A DNA stretch of 64,000 nt, from assembly GCF_007859935.1 (NCBI RefSeq), contig NZ_SJPO01000016.1:1-64000 (forward strand), written 5' to 3'. The stretch is from Posidoniimonas polymericola (GTDB lineage: Bacteria > Planctomycetota > Planctomycetia > Pirellulales > Lacipirellulaceae). The stretch's first letter is position 1; each line of letters opens with the position of its first letter. This document shows, piece by piece, positions 8,366 through 16,853 of the stretch. The notes beneath the pieces were generated by a model that saw only the letters and a list, made by a program, of their open reading frames with translations, searched no databases and was not told where the DNA came from. A program made the translations under genes and the position numbers.

Positions 8366-9256
8366 ATGCAACCAATACCTCTGCCGGTCTACGTCGCGTT
8401 CCTCGTCTGTCTGCTGATCGGCGCCCTGTCGCTTGGTTCAGCAATTGAGTCGCTGTTGAAGTTTGGCGTGTCGGGCGGGGATGGCCTCGTTCGATTGCTG
8501 TGGGCAATGGCGCCGTTTGGCGTCGGGTATGGCCTGCGGCGGGGGTCTTGGATCGCACGTTGGCTGGTTGATCTGTGCGCAGGGCTGATCCTCGTTCCTG
8601 CGGTCGCCCTGCTACCGTGGATGCTGTTCGGATGGGAGGACTGGGAAGTAAATCTCCCCGGGGCCGCGTTGGGGGTGCTCGCGATTGGCTCGGCAATCTA
8701 TCTCCTACGAGGCCTGCACACGCAGGCGGCCAACGATTGGTTTGACAAGAGAAGACGGGCCAGCGAACCCTACCGGTTTGGGATTAGGTCAATCTTGCTT
8801 GCGACCACGGTTCTCGCCATTGCGCTGTCTGGTGTGCAGTGGTCCGACGCGTCGTATGGGCCGCGAGAAATAGAAAGCCACACAGGCGCTACGAATGGCG
8901 GCGCCGTCTTCTCGTACACTTACGGAACGCGGAAAGACAGGACCGACGCTTCGAGGCGCCTGGTCGACTTTGTCGTCATCCAGCGCAGCACCAGTGGGTC
9001 GCTGAATTCGCGTGTGACCACGAGGTGGTCGAGCGACGATATCGACCACACCGGGACAGTGGAATTGCCGAACAGTGACGTGCTTTCGCTGCCAGGCGCG
9101 GTGAATCTGATCGAGATCCACGGTGACGACTATAAAACGTCCACGCAGAACGTCACGTGGCCGCAGCTCAAAGGCTATATGAACTCGAAACCAGAGATCC
9201 CATCGATCGCCGAACTCCTGGCGTTCAAGCCCGAGGCAGAAGCAGAAGACGAGTAA
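8366..9256 (+). CDS. Hypothetical membrane protein (296 aa)
   Basis: Three or four N-terminal hydrophobic segments (starting 'VYVAFLVCLLIGALSLGS') are followed near residue 135 by 'FGIRSILLATTVLAIALSGV', a second copy of the planctomycete R-S/T-L-L-L-A-T type membrane motif, and then about 130 polar residues. I see no catalytic motif. It starts six bases after the preceding stop and ends the plus-strand block; the DevB-like gene converges from the other side with only 13 bases between stops. Confidence 0.72.
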   Translation: MQPIPLPVYVAFLVCLLIGALSLGSAIESLLKFGVSGGDGLVRLLWAMAPFGVGYGLRRGSWIARWLVDLCAGLILVPAVALLPWMLFGWEDWEVNLPGAALGVLAIGSAIYLLRGLHTQAANDWFDKRRRASEPYRFGIRSILLATTVLAIALSGVQWSDASYGPREIESHTGATNGGAVFSYTYGTRKDRTDASRRLVDFVVIQRSTSGSLNSRVTTRWSSDDIDHTGTVELPNSDVLSLPGAVNLIEIHGDDYKTSTQNVTWPQLKGYMNSKPEIPSIAELLAFKPEAEAEDE

Positions 9257-9269
9257 CCGGCCGAAGCCG

Positions 9270-10511
9270 CTACTCCTTGGCCTCGTTCGCCGACTCGTTC
9301 GCATCGAACCGGACGGTTACCTGCAGGCCGATGCGTTTGGCGGCCTCGGCGAGCTTGGCCTCGTCGGTGGTGGTGATCGCGATCCGCACCTCGACGATCG
9401 ACCGGTCCTTAGGGGCCAGCGGGTTGCGGGCGTCGAGGCCGGGGCTGCCGACCATCCGCGAGATGTGCTGCACCTCGCCCCGCAGGCCCTCGCTCAGCTG
9501 GCCGCTGAACGCCGGGCTGGTGATGGTCGCCCCCTGGCCGAGGGTGATCTCTTGGGCGTCGGCCTCGTAGACCTCGGCGATGCACTCGATCTCGCTAACA
9601 TCGGCCAGGTCGATGACCGGCAACTGAGAGACCATCTCCCCCGGCTTGGTGAAAATCTTTAAGACGGTGTATCGCTGCGGCTCTGGCTGGGGCTCGTCGG
9701 GAGCGGCGGTGGGGGCGTCGCCCTCGGCGTGGCTGGTGTCGGCGCCGGGCGCCCACAGGACCGACTGGGCAAGCGACTGCTGAGCGACCGCGATCTCCGT
9801 GTCGATGGCGTCAAGCGTGCCGTTCTTCTTCAGGCTCTCGACGCTCACCTCGGCCGCTTCAACGCTCGATTGGGCGGCCTGCAGCGCGGCCTCGGCCGCT
9901 TCGCTCATCGGCGCGATCCGCTGGGCGGCCAGCTGGACCTCCGACTCGGCGCGGGCGACCCGGTTGCGCTGCTTGCGGACCTGGTGCTCGGTGACCAACT
10001 CGGGGTCCGACTCGCGGAGGTCCTCGATCGACTCGAGCTCGTCACGGGCGATGGCGGCGGCCTCTTCTAGGTTCTTGACCTGGGCAGACTGCAGCCGGGC
10101 CTCGGCCTGGTTTGCCTCGGCCTGTTTGACCTTGGCGCGGGCGCCGCGGAGCTGGGCCTGGGCGAGCAGCAGGTCAACCTGCTGCTTCTCTTCGGCGAGT
10201 CGGCGGCGGGTGCGGAGGGCCTCGAGCTGGGCGTGGCGGGCGTCGTAGCTCGCCAGGACCCCCAATCTGCCGTCGGCGGGGGTCAGCTCGTTCTCGGCCA
10301 CCTGCGGGTCGAACGACTTGAGCTTGTCGCCAGGCGTGCCGGTGATGCTGATCACGCCACTGGTTGGCTGGAGCGTGCCCAAGGCGTAGACGCTGCGGGG
10401 GCCGAGCTCGGCGGACTTGCCCTGCTGTCGCGCGCCCTGGTCGCACCCGATCTGCATCGCGGCGAGCAGCAGGATCGCCGCGGCTGCCGAGGATCGGGGA
10501 GAGATACGCAT
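9270..10511 (-). CDS. DevB/HlyD-type membrane-fusion lipoprotein of an ABC exporter
   Basis: Starting at ATG 10511 the protein begins 'MRISPRSSAAAAILLLAAMQ' and reaches a lipobox-like I-G-C at residues 21-23, so it is probably a lipoprotein; the longer frame to 10592 lacks this logic. Residues of about 75-270 form a long Ala/Glu/Arg-rich coiled coil (e.g. 'AKVKQAEANQAEARLQSAQ'), and the C-terminal third has the 'IFTKPGEMVSQLPVIDLADV' beta-barrel pattern of HlyD adaptors. It should link the DevC permeases to an outer-membrane channel, which is not encoded nearby. Confidence 0.88.
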   Translation of the reverse strand: MRISPRSSAAAAILLLAAMQIGCDQGARQQGKSAELGPRSVYALGTLQPTSGVISITGTPGDKLKSFDPQVAENELTPADGRLGVLASYDARHAQLEALRTRRRLAEEKQQVDLLLAQAQLRGARAKVKQAEANQAEARLQSAQVKNLEEAAAIARDELESIEDLRESDPELVTEHQVRKQRNRVARAESEVQLAAQRIAPMSEAAEAALQAAQSSVEAAEVSVESLKKNGTLDAIDTEIAVAQQSLAQSVLWAPGADTSHAEGDAPTAAPDEPQPEPQRYTVLKIFTKPGEMVSQLPVIDLADVSEIECIAEVYEADAQEITLGQGATITSPAFSGQLSEGLRGEVQHISRMVGSPGLDARNPLAPKDRSIVEVRIAITTTDEAKLAEAAKRIGLQVTVRFDANESANEAKE

Positions 10512-10702
10512 TGCTGGGGCGGGCCAGGGAGTGTCGAGGGCATAGCGGGCGCGGACCGCCTCAGGCTTCTCATCGGCAGCTAGCGGCCCCAAGACCCGAG
10601 AATGAGCTGCCTACCGGGGCCTGTCAAGCAATCGAGGGGCCCGCTGGCCCGCAGAACCGGACCTGCCGCTACAACGCGTCGCCCGCACGGCCGCGTGGCC
10701 GG

Positions 10703-11449
10703 TTACTCGGCGTCCAGTTCGGCAAACTCGTCGGGCGGGTGGGGAGCGGGTTCCCCGCAAATGTCGCAGATGGCGTTCTGGGCGGCCCGCTGCTCCGACT
10801 CCTTTTTGCTGCGTCCCCAGGCGGGCGGGAAGCGGCGTTTGCCGACCTGGGCGGCCACTTTGAAGCACTTGCAGTGGTCGGGCCCCCGCTCTTCGATCAG
10901 CGAGTAGGTCGGGGTCACGCCGTGCTCGCGCTGGGCGAACTGCTGCAGCTGCGACTTGTAGTTGCCGCCGGTCTCGCCCGAGGCGGTCGACTCGATCTCG
11001 GGCGTCACATGGGTCAGGATAAACTCGGCGGCGGCGTCGCGTCCGCCGTCGAGGAAGATGGCCGCGATCAGCGACTCGAACACGTCGGCCAGGACCGACA
11101 TGGGGACTTCCGGGTTGGTGGTCATCCCCTTGCCGAGGATCAGGTAGGCGTCGAGCCCCAGCCCGCGGCTAATTTTGGCGCAGGTCTGGCGGCTAACCAC
11201 GACCGACTTGAGCCGCGTGAGGTCCCCCTCCAGGTAGTCGGGGAACATGTGGTAGAGCCGCTCGCACACGACGCCGCCGAGGATCGCGTCGCCGAGAAAC
11301 TCCATCCGCTCGTTCGACTCGAGTCGGTGATCGGCACCGGAAGCGTGCGTTAACGCCGCTTCGAGCAGGTTGAGATCCGCGAACTGGTAGCTGAGCTTCG
11401 CCTGACAGGCTACCAGGCGGTCTTCCTCGGGCTTGTCCGTGTCCACCAT
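10703..11449 (-). CDS. rnc: Ribonuclease III
   Basis: The RNase III signature NERMEFLGDAILG (about residues 46-58) is intact, including the catalytic Glu and Asp, and a second acidic pair sits in 'DVFESLIAAIFLD' (about 123-135). The C-terminal part (about 160-235) is a double-stranded RNA-binding domain with 'YKSQLQQFAQ' and the 'KKESEQRAAQNAI' helix. Length (248 aa) is near the family norm, with a short acidic tail. The enzyme processes rRNA precursors and structured mRNAs in the cytoplasm. The ATG at 11449 is the obvious start. Confidence 0.96.
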   Translation of the reverse strand: MVDTDKPEEDRLVACQAKLSYQFADLNLLEAALTHASGADHRLESNERMEFLGDAILGGVVCERLYHMFPDYLEGDLTRLKSVVVSRQTCAKISRGLGLDAYLILGKGMTTNPEVPMSVLADVFESLIAAIFLDGGRDAAAEFILTHVTPEIESTASGETGGNYKSQLQQFAQREHGVTPTYSLIEERGPDHCKCFKVAAQVGKRRFPPAWGRSKKESEQRAAQNAICDICGEPAPHPPDEFAELDAE

Positions 11450-11654
11450 GATATGCTTAATGAGCGTCCACTACGCCTGATCGCCCTTGCCGCCGTCCGC
11501 ACTGGGTGCTGGTGGGCGTTGTTAGCCGAGAGTCTGAGCCGCCCGCAGGCCGGCGCCACGCAGGCCAGGGCCAAGCCGTCGACCGCCAAGCGATCGACCA
11601 CCAGGCCATCGATTACCGTGTCCGACCACCGTGTCGCCTCACCCACCTGCTGCT

Positions 11655-11790
11655 TCGCCGCGGTGGGTCGCCGTGGTGAGGCGCCCCAGGGACGCGTGGT
11701 TCGCCGGCAGTGCTGCCGACGCTAGGCGCAAACCCATGTGACAACTCTACTTCTGTGCAGTCAAACTAACTCGCAGCTAGCACTGCGTCA
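11655..11790 (+). ncRNA. Possible Mg2+-sensing leader (M-box-like) upstream of mgtE
   Basis: The 410-base gap 11450-11859 has no credible gene. Within it, GGTGAGGC (11675-11682) matches the most conserved 5' block of the M-box riboswitch. It is followed by a TGCTGCC block (11711-11717) and a GACGC...GGCG pairing near 11718-11728, then AACCC (11730-11735), in roughly the order seen in M-box RNAs. The downstream gene is a Mg2+ transporter, the usual target. I could not establish the full fold, and the 3' half does not match well, so this is a lead rather than an assignment. Confidence 0.35.
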
Positions 11791-11859
11791 ATCCAAGCCG
11801 GCCTGCTCGCCCCGCGGCCACCCCGCCCCCCTAGCCCCACGCCCCGCCCCCGCGAAACG

Positions 11860-13269
11860 ATGATCAACACGCTCTACCTGCCCGAACTACGTGAGATGCT
11901 GGCCGAGAACGACCGGACCGGGCTGCAGGAGTTCTGCGGGGCGCTGCACCCGGCGCGGGTCGCCGAGTTCATGGAAGGCCTCGAAGCCATCGAGATGTGG
12001 CAGGTGCTGCAGGCGACCGAACCGGACGTGCGGGCCGACATTTTTAGCTTCGTCGAGGAAGCCAAGCAGGTAGAGATCGTCGAGACCGTCGGCCCGGAGG
12101 GGATCAGCCGCCTGATCGCCGACATGCCGGCCGATGACCGGGTCGACCTGCTGAGCGAGGTCGACCAGGAGGTGATGGAGCAGACCCTGCCGCTGCTCCC
12201 GCAGGAAGACCGACGCGAGACCCTGCGGCTGCTCGGATACGCCGAGGGGACCGCCGGCGCGCTGATGACCACCGAGGTGGCCCGGCTGTCCCAGACGCTT
12301 ACCGTGCACGACGCCCTCGAGGCGATCAGCCGCCAGTCGCAGGACCTCGAAACCGTCTACTACAACTACGTGGTGGACGACCAGGATCACCTGCTGGGGC
12401 TGGTCTCGGCCCGCGACCTGGTGGTCAACTTCACGCGGCCCGACACGCCGATCAGCGACCTCATGCAGCGCGACGTGGTGACCGTGCTGGTGACCGACGA
12501 CCAGGAGGCGGTCGCCGAGAAGGTAGCCAACTACAACTTCATCGCCATCCCGGTAGTCGACCACCACCGCAAGCTGCTGGGCATCATCACCCACGACGAC
12601 GTCATCGACGTCCTGCAGGAAGAGGCCACCGAGGACGCCCACCGCAGCGCGTCGGTCGATCCGCTCGAGGATGGCTATCTCGAGACCGTCTGGCACCAGC
12701 TCGCGTGGAAGCGTGGCATCTGGCTGACGGTGCTGTTTGTCGCCGCTCTGCTCACGGCGCTCGCGCTGCGGGGCTACGAGGAGGACTTCCAGAAGGTGAC
12801 CTGGCTGGTGCTGTTCATCCCGCTGGTGATCTCCAGCGGCGGCAACACCGGCAGCCAGTCGGCAACGCTGGTGATCCGCGGCCTCACCACCGGCGACGTC
12901 AACCTGCGCGACTGGCGGCGGGTGCTCCGCAAGGAGCTAGCGATGGGCCTCTGCCTGGGCGGTTCGCTGGCGGCGATCGGCTACCTGTGCGCGGTGATGC
13001 TAACCCGCAGCGTGCCCGAGTCGGCCGACGGCGTGGCCTCGGCGGTGAACGCCGTGCCCACGCTGTGGGAGGTGCTGGTGGTGCCGATCACGCTGCTGCT
13101 GGTCGTGATGTGCGGCACGATGACCGGCGGGCTGCTGCCGCTGCTGTTCCAGCGGATGGGCCTCGACCCGGCGTTGATGAGCAATCAGTTTGTGGCCGGC
13201 ATCGTCGACATCGCCGGCATCCTGATCTACATGACGGTCGCGATGATCATGGTGCCGGGGCTGTGGTAG
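11860..13269 (+). CDS. mgtE: Magnesium transporter MgtE
   Basis: The 469-residue protein has the full MgtE plan: an acidic superhelical N domain (about 1-125), paired CBS domains (about 130-250; 'GALMTTEVARLSQTLTVHDA' and 'DHHRKLLGIITHDDVIDVLQ'), a connecting helix and five membrane segments. 'GGNTGSQSATLVIRGL' precedes the pore region and 'QFVAGIVDIAGILIYMTV' is the last helix, with the pore-facing Asp. MgtE is a Mg2+ channel that closes when the cytoplasmic domain binds Mg2+. The long upstream region may hold an Mg-responsive leader. Confidence 0.96.
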   Translation: MINTLYLPELREMLAENDRTGLQEFCGALHPARVAEFMEGLEAIEMWQVLQATEPDVRADIFSFVEEAKQVEIVETVGPEGISRLIADMPADDRVDLLSEVDQEVMEQTLPLLPQEDRRETLRLLGYAEGTAGALMTTEVARLSQTLTVHDALEAISRQSQDLETVYYNYVVDDQDHLLGLVSARDLVVNFTRPDTPISDLMQRDVVTVLVTDDQEAVAEKVANYNFIAIPVVDHHRKLLGIITHDDVIDVLQEEATEDAHRSASVDPLEDGYLETVWHQLAWKRGIWLTVLFVAALLTALALRGYEEDFQKVTWLVLFIPLVISSGGNTGSQSATLVIRGLTTGDVNLRDWRRVLRKELAMGLCLGGSLAAIGYLCAVMLTRSVPESADGVASAVNAVPTLWEVLVVPITLLLVVMCGTMTGGLLPLLFQRMGLDPALMSNQFVAGIVDIAGILIYMTVAMIMVPGLW

Positions 13270-13286
13270 CCGGCCGGCGGCAGCGG

Positions 13287-13622
13287 CTAAACGTCCAGCA
13301 GCGGCTGGCCGACGTACATCTGCAGGATCTGGCTCTGCACCTTGATGGCGCGGATCAGCACCCAGATCTGGTCCTTGGTGAACGACTGCGGGTCGCTCTG
13401 CGCGAGGTCTTCGAGCTCGCCCGTCATCGCGGCGTGCTGGTCGGTCGCCAGTTGTAGCCGCAGACCAACATCCTTCCACGCCGCCCGCAGCGTCTGACGG
13501 TCGGCCAGGGCGTCGAGGTCGTCCTCGCCATTAGCGAGCAGCAGGCACAGCCGCGCGACGTCCTGAGCAGAGGCCTCGGGCTGGAGTTGTTCGATGTGTT
13601 GTGCGAGTTCGCGACACGTCAT
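13287..13622 (-). CDS. Hypothetical protein (111 aa)
   Basis: Starting at ATG 13622 the protein begins MTCRELAQHIEQLQPEASAQ and looks entirely helical and acidic, ending 'ILQMYVGQPLLDV'. There is no signal peptide, membrane segment or metal motif. The alternative longer frame to 13697 adds an unlikely basic leader. It converges on mgtE with 17 bases between stops. I recognise no family; the short all-helical form would suit a small regulatory or scaffold protein, but that is a guess. Confidence 0.6.
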   Translation of the reverse strand: MTCRELAQHIEQLQPEASAQDVARLCLLLANGEDDLDALADRQTLRAAWKDVGLRLQLATDQHAAMTGELEDLAQSDPQSFTKDQIWVLIRAIKVQSQILQMYVGQPLLDV

Positions 13623-14112
13623 GGCAGGTAGTTCTGTCTTGGCGGGCAGAGTCGTAAGGCGCCTGAAGGGTGTCGCCGTGTGGTGGGGGCGCTTCAAGCC
13701 GCGGCGTCCCTGAGGGAACGCTTCTGTCAGAACGTAGCTTACGTGTTGCTTACCATGAGGGCGACCAAGCGGCGCGGTCTCGCGTTACAACCGCCCCGTG
13801 GGTACGGTCAGCGGGGTCAGTACGATCGGCGGGAAACGGGGCGTTGGATGTCGTGATTCGGCCACGCGTCGGGGCCCGCCGTGGTGGCGTGGGGCCAACC
13901 TTTCGGGCGGCCGATGCTGCCCGTAGGCAACACTCCCCGGAAGGATTCGGTGAACCACCTTGCGGCGCAGCCTGTCTAACCGGCCCAGGCGGCTCGGGGG
14001 CCCCGTTAAGAGCCTCGACCGTTGAGCTGCCGCCCGAATTCGGATCGAATAGGCGTTTCCCGGCGTTCTCACGCAGAGCCGCCGCCATCCCCACCCACCG
14101 GATTCCCCCCGA
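13623..14112. other. 490-base intergenic region, nothing recognised
   Basis: Between the divergent hypothetical gene and pdxJ I see no convincing gene, RNA or repeat. Open frames on both strands here are continuations of frames antisense to pdxJ. The pdxJ promoter and that of the minus-strand gene should both lie here, but no clear -35/-10 pair stands out. Confidence 0.5.
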
Positions 14113-14838
14113 ATGGTGCTTCTCGGCGTAAACATCGACCACGTCGCCACGGTGCGCGAGGCCCGCAAGACCAACGAGCCCGACCCGGTCTGGGCCGCAA
14201 CTTTGGCCGAGCTCGGTGGCGCCGACGGCATCACACTGCACCTGCGGGAGGACCGCCGCCACATCCAGGAGCGTGACCTCCGCATCATGCTGCAGACGGT
14301 CGCGGCGCCGGTGAACCTCGAGCTCGCATGCACCCAAGACGTGCTCGACATCGCGGTCGATTGCCGACCCCAACAGGCGACGCTGGTGCCCGAAAAACGC
14401 GAGGAAGTGACCACCGAGGGCGGTCTGGACGTGGTGGGCAGCAAGGACCGCATCGTCGACGCCTCGCAGCAGCTGCGGGACGCCGGCATCCGTGTCAGCC
14501 TGTTCGTCGATCCCGACCCGGCCCAGATTGAGGCCTCGATCAAGTCCGGGGCCGAGGCGATCGAGCTGCACACCGGCGCCTACGCGCACGCGGCCGGCTC
14601 GGCGCTGGGGGACAAAGAGCTCGAGATCTTGCATAAAGCCGCGTCCGACATCACCTCCGCTGGGCTGCTGCTGCACGCGGGGCATGGCCTCACCTACCGC
14701 AACGTCCAGCCCGTGGCGGCGATCCCACAGATGCGGGAGCTCAACATCGGCCACAGCATTATCTCCCGCTCGATCATGATCGGCCTGCAGCAGGCAGTCA
14801 GCGACATGAAGCGGCTGGTCCGCGAAGCGGCCAAGTAG
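14113..14838 (+). CDS. pdxJ: Pyridoxine 5'-phosphate synthase
   Basis: The protein starts 'MVLLGVNIDHVATVREARKT', the standard PdxJ opening with the Asp-His pair, and keeps 'DGITLHLREDRRHIQERDL' (about residues 38-56), the catalytic Glu in 'TLVPEKREEVTTEGG' (about 90-104) and the C-terminal 'HAGHGLTYRN' loop. Its 241 residues match the family. The TIM-barrel enzyme condenses 1-deoxyxylulose 5-phosphate with 3-amino-2-oxopropyl phosphate, the last ring-closing step of the DXP-dependent vitamin B6 pathway. A hairpin plus T-run follows it. Confidence 0.97.
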   Translation: MVLLGVNIDHVATVREARKTNEPDPVWAATLAELGGADGITLHLREDRRHIQERDLRIMLQTVAAPVNLELACTQDVLDIAVDCRPQQATLVPEKREEVTTEGGLDVVGSKDRIVDASQQLRDAGIRVSLFVDPDPAQIEASIKSGAEAIELHTGAYAHAAGSALGDKELEILHKAASDITSAGLLLHAGHGLTYRNVQPVAAIPQMRELNIGHSIISRSIMIGLQQAVSDMKRLVREAAK

Positions 14839-14939
14839 GCGGATTCGCCGCAGAAGCGACTGCACAGCGCTGGACGGCGGGCGGGCGGTGCGGCTCGGGC
14901 CGCTTGAAAGCACGCCTAGCGAGGCCTATCATGCCGAGT

Positions 14940-14961
14940 TCTCGCAACCGCGAGATTTTTT
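14940..14961 (+). terminator. Rho-independent terminator after pdxJ
   Basis: TCTCGC (14940-14945), an AACC loop and GCGAGA (14950-14955) form a six-pair hairpin followed directly by six T residues. It separates pdxJ from dapA, so dapA probably has its own promoter in the 40 bases that follow, or is reached by read-through. Confidence 0.7.
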
Positions 14962-15000
14962 GACGTTTTTCAGACAGATACCAACACAGCGGACGGAACG

Positions 15001-15888
15001 ATGGCGACCAAGGGCAAGGACTTCGCAGGCCTTTCTGTAGCACTGGTGACCCCCTTCAAGCAGGGCGAGGTCGACTACGACACCTTCGGCGCCCAGATCG
15101 AGTTCCAGATCGAGGCCGGCACCACCTGCCTGGTCCCGGTCGGGACCACCGGCGAGTCGCCGACCCTCAGCCACGACGAGCACGACCGCGTCATCGACTT
15201 TGTCGTTCAGAAGGCGGCCGGCCGGATCAAAGTGATGCCGGGCGTCGGCTCGAATAGCACCGCCGAGGCCCTGCGGCTGACCAAGTCGGCCGAGAAAGCA
15301 GGCGCCGACGCCGCTCTGCAGGTCGCCCCGTACTACAACAAGCCGACCCAAGAGGGCTTCTACCAGCACTTCAAGGCGCTGGCCGAGGAGACCGGCCTGC
15401 AGCAGTGCGTCTACAACATCCCGGGACGCACCGGCAAGAACGTTGAGCCCGAGACCATCGCCCGGCTGGCGGAGCTCGAGAACATCACGATGGTCAAGGA
15501 AGCGACCGGCCAGATGGACCAGGCCTCGCAGATCCTGGGCACCACCAACCTGACGCTGCTCAGCGGCGACGACAGCATGACCCTGCCGTACATGGCGGTC
15601 GGCGGCGAGGGCGTTATCTCGGTGGTCGGCAACATCGTGCCGCGGGACATGATCGCGCTAGTCAACGCCGCCGCCAGCGGCGACATGGCCGCCGCCCGTG
15701 CGCAGCACCACAAGCTGTTCGCCCTCTGCCGCGAGATGCTCGGCCTGGCGACCAACCCGATCCCTCTCAAGGCCGCCATGGAAATGCTCGGCCGCGACAC
15801 CGGCGAGATGCGGCTGCCGATGACCCCGCTCGACGACGCCGGACGCGTACAGCTCAAGCAGTCGCTGACCGCCTACGGCCTGCTGTAG
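15001..15888 (+). CDS. dapA: 4-hydroxy-tetrahydrodipicolinate synthase
   Basis: All hallmark residues of the DapA subfamily are present: GTTGES (residues 48-53), the catalytic Tyr in YNIPGRTG (138-145) and the Schiff-base Lys166 in 'VKEATG'. The 295-residue length is normal. The enzyme condenses pyruvate and aspartate semialdehyde at the start of the diaminopimelate/lysine branch. Members of this family can have other aldolase activities, but the YNIPGRTG motif supports DapA. Its 3' end overlaps that of the convergent beta-RFAP synthase gene by 16 bases. Confidence 0.93.
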   Translation: MATKGKDFAGLSVALVTPFKQGEVDYDTFGAQIEFQIEAGTTCLVPVGTTGESPTLSHDEHDRVIDFVVQKAAGRIKVMPGVGSNSTAEALRLTKSAEKAGADAALQVAPYYNKPTQEGFYQHFKALAEETGLQQCVYNIPGRTGKNVEPETIARLAELENITMVKEATGQMDQASQILGTTNLTLLSGDDSMTLPYMAVGGEGVISVVGNIVPRDMIALVNAAASGDMAAARAQHHKLFALCREMLGLATNPIPLKAAMEMLGRDTGEMRLPMTPLDDAGRVQLKQSLTAYGLL

Positions 15889-16853
15889 GTCGGGCGGACC
15901 TCCGCGCCCGTGTTGCACGGAGCCGCGACGATCAGTTCGCAGCGCTCGGCCGCGGGCTCGGCGCCGAGTAGATCAACCAGCCGTTTCGCCGATGCTTCGT
16001 CCGGCGCCAACGCGTAAACGGTGGGTCCCCAAGACGATTGCCCGCAGCCCGGGAAGCCGAGCGAGCGGATGAGATCGACGCGGCGTTCGATCGCCGTTGT
16101 CGCGAACGGTCCGCCCTGGACCGGCCCAAAACAGCCGCCCGCGGTCAGGCCGTAGTCGTACAGCGATTCGGCGAAGCGTTCGTAGTCGGACTCCGCAGCG
16201 GCGGGCGCCAGCTCGGCCACCGCCAGTTGGTGCAGCCGACGGGTTGTCGCCTCGGAAGGCGCCGGCAGGCTGGCGAACGCCCGCCGCTCTGACTCGTTGG
16301 CGAGGCCGGTCTCGCCGATGGGAATCACCAGCACGAACCGCCATTCATTGGGCAGGTCCTCCCGCTGGGCCAGCGAGCCGAGCACGCCGGGCCGCTGGTG
16401 CCCGCCGTCAATCAGCAGCCCGCCGCGGCAGAACCCGTGGGCGCCGATCGCCGACCGCTGCCCCCTGCCGCTGGCGGCGGCGAGCTGATCAGCGGAGCTA
16501 GAACCTCGCCCCGACAGGGCAAACAACCCCGCCGCGACCGACATCCCTAATTGGGTCCCAACCCCCAAGCCGATGTGGTGGCGGGGTTCGCCCTCCAATT
16601 CGGCGTGGCAGCCGTTGATCGAGATGCCCGGCTGATTGAGCACCCGCTCGGCCAGCTCGCCCACGCGAGCGGCGAGCGGACCGTCTGGCACTACCACGCG
16701 GTCGTCAACCGCCACGTTCAATCGCACCCCGGGCGTGTCGACCATCGCCCCCACGCCGCCGTAGCTGAGCGGGCAGCGCGGGTCGTTGAACGAGAACAGG
16801 CCGAAGTGCAGCCGGCTAGGGGCGCGGACCTCAACCGCGAGCGGAGTCGTCAT
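15873..16853 (-). CDS. Beta-ribofuranosylaminobenzene 5'-phosphate synthase (methanopterin biosynthesis)
   Basis: The opening 'VRAPSRLHFGLFSFND' (about residues 8-23) is the hallmark of beta-RFAP synthase within the GHMP-kinase fold, followed by the glycine-rich 'HIGLGVGTQLGMSVAAGLFA' (about 93-112) and a late 'GCGQSSWGPTVYAL' motif. The enzyme joins 4-aminobenzoate to PRPP with loss of CO2 and PPi, the first committed step of (tetrahydro)methanopterin synthesis, used by planctomycetes and methylotrophs for C1 transfer. It overlaps the DUF447 gene by four bases (ATGA) and lies downstream of pabA/pabB, whose product it consumes. Confidence 0.92.
   Translation of the reverse strand: MTTPLAVEVRAPSRLHFGLFSFNDPRCPLSYGGVGAMVDTPGVRLNVAVDDRVVVPDGPLAARVGELAERVLNQPGISINGCHAELEGEPRHHIGLGVGTQLGMSVAAGLFALSGRGSSSADQLAAASGRGQRSAIGAHGFCRGGLLIDGGHQRPGVLGSLAQREDLPNEWRFVLVIPIGETGLANESERRAFASLPAPSEATTRRLHQLAVAELAPAAAESDYERFAESLYDYGLTAGGCFGPVQGGPFATTAIERRVDLIRSLGFPGCGQSSWGPTVYALAPDEASAKRLVDLLGAEPAAERCELIVAAPCNTGAEVRPTYSRP

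Noticed and set aside
11453..11725. 90-codon plus-strand ORF upstream of mgtE
   Set aside because: Basic, low-complexity product with no motif; overlaps the candidate leader RNA and has no clear ribosome-binding site.
13750..14913. 387-codon minus-strand open frame
   Set aside because: Covers pdxJ on the other strand; pdxJ has all catalytic motifs, so this frame is a shadow.
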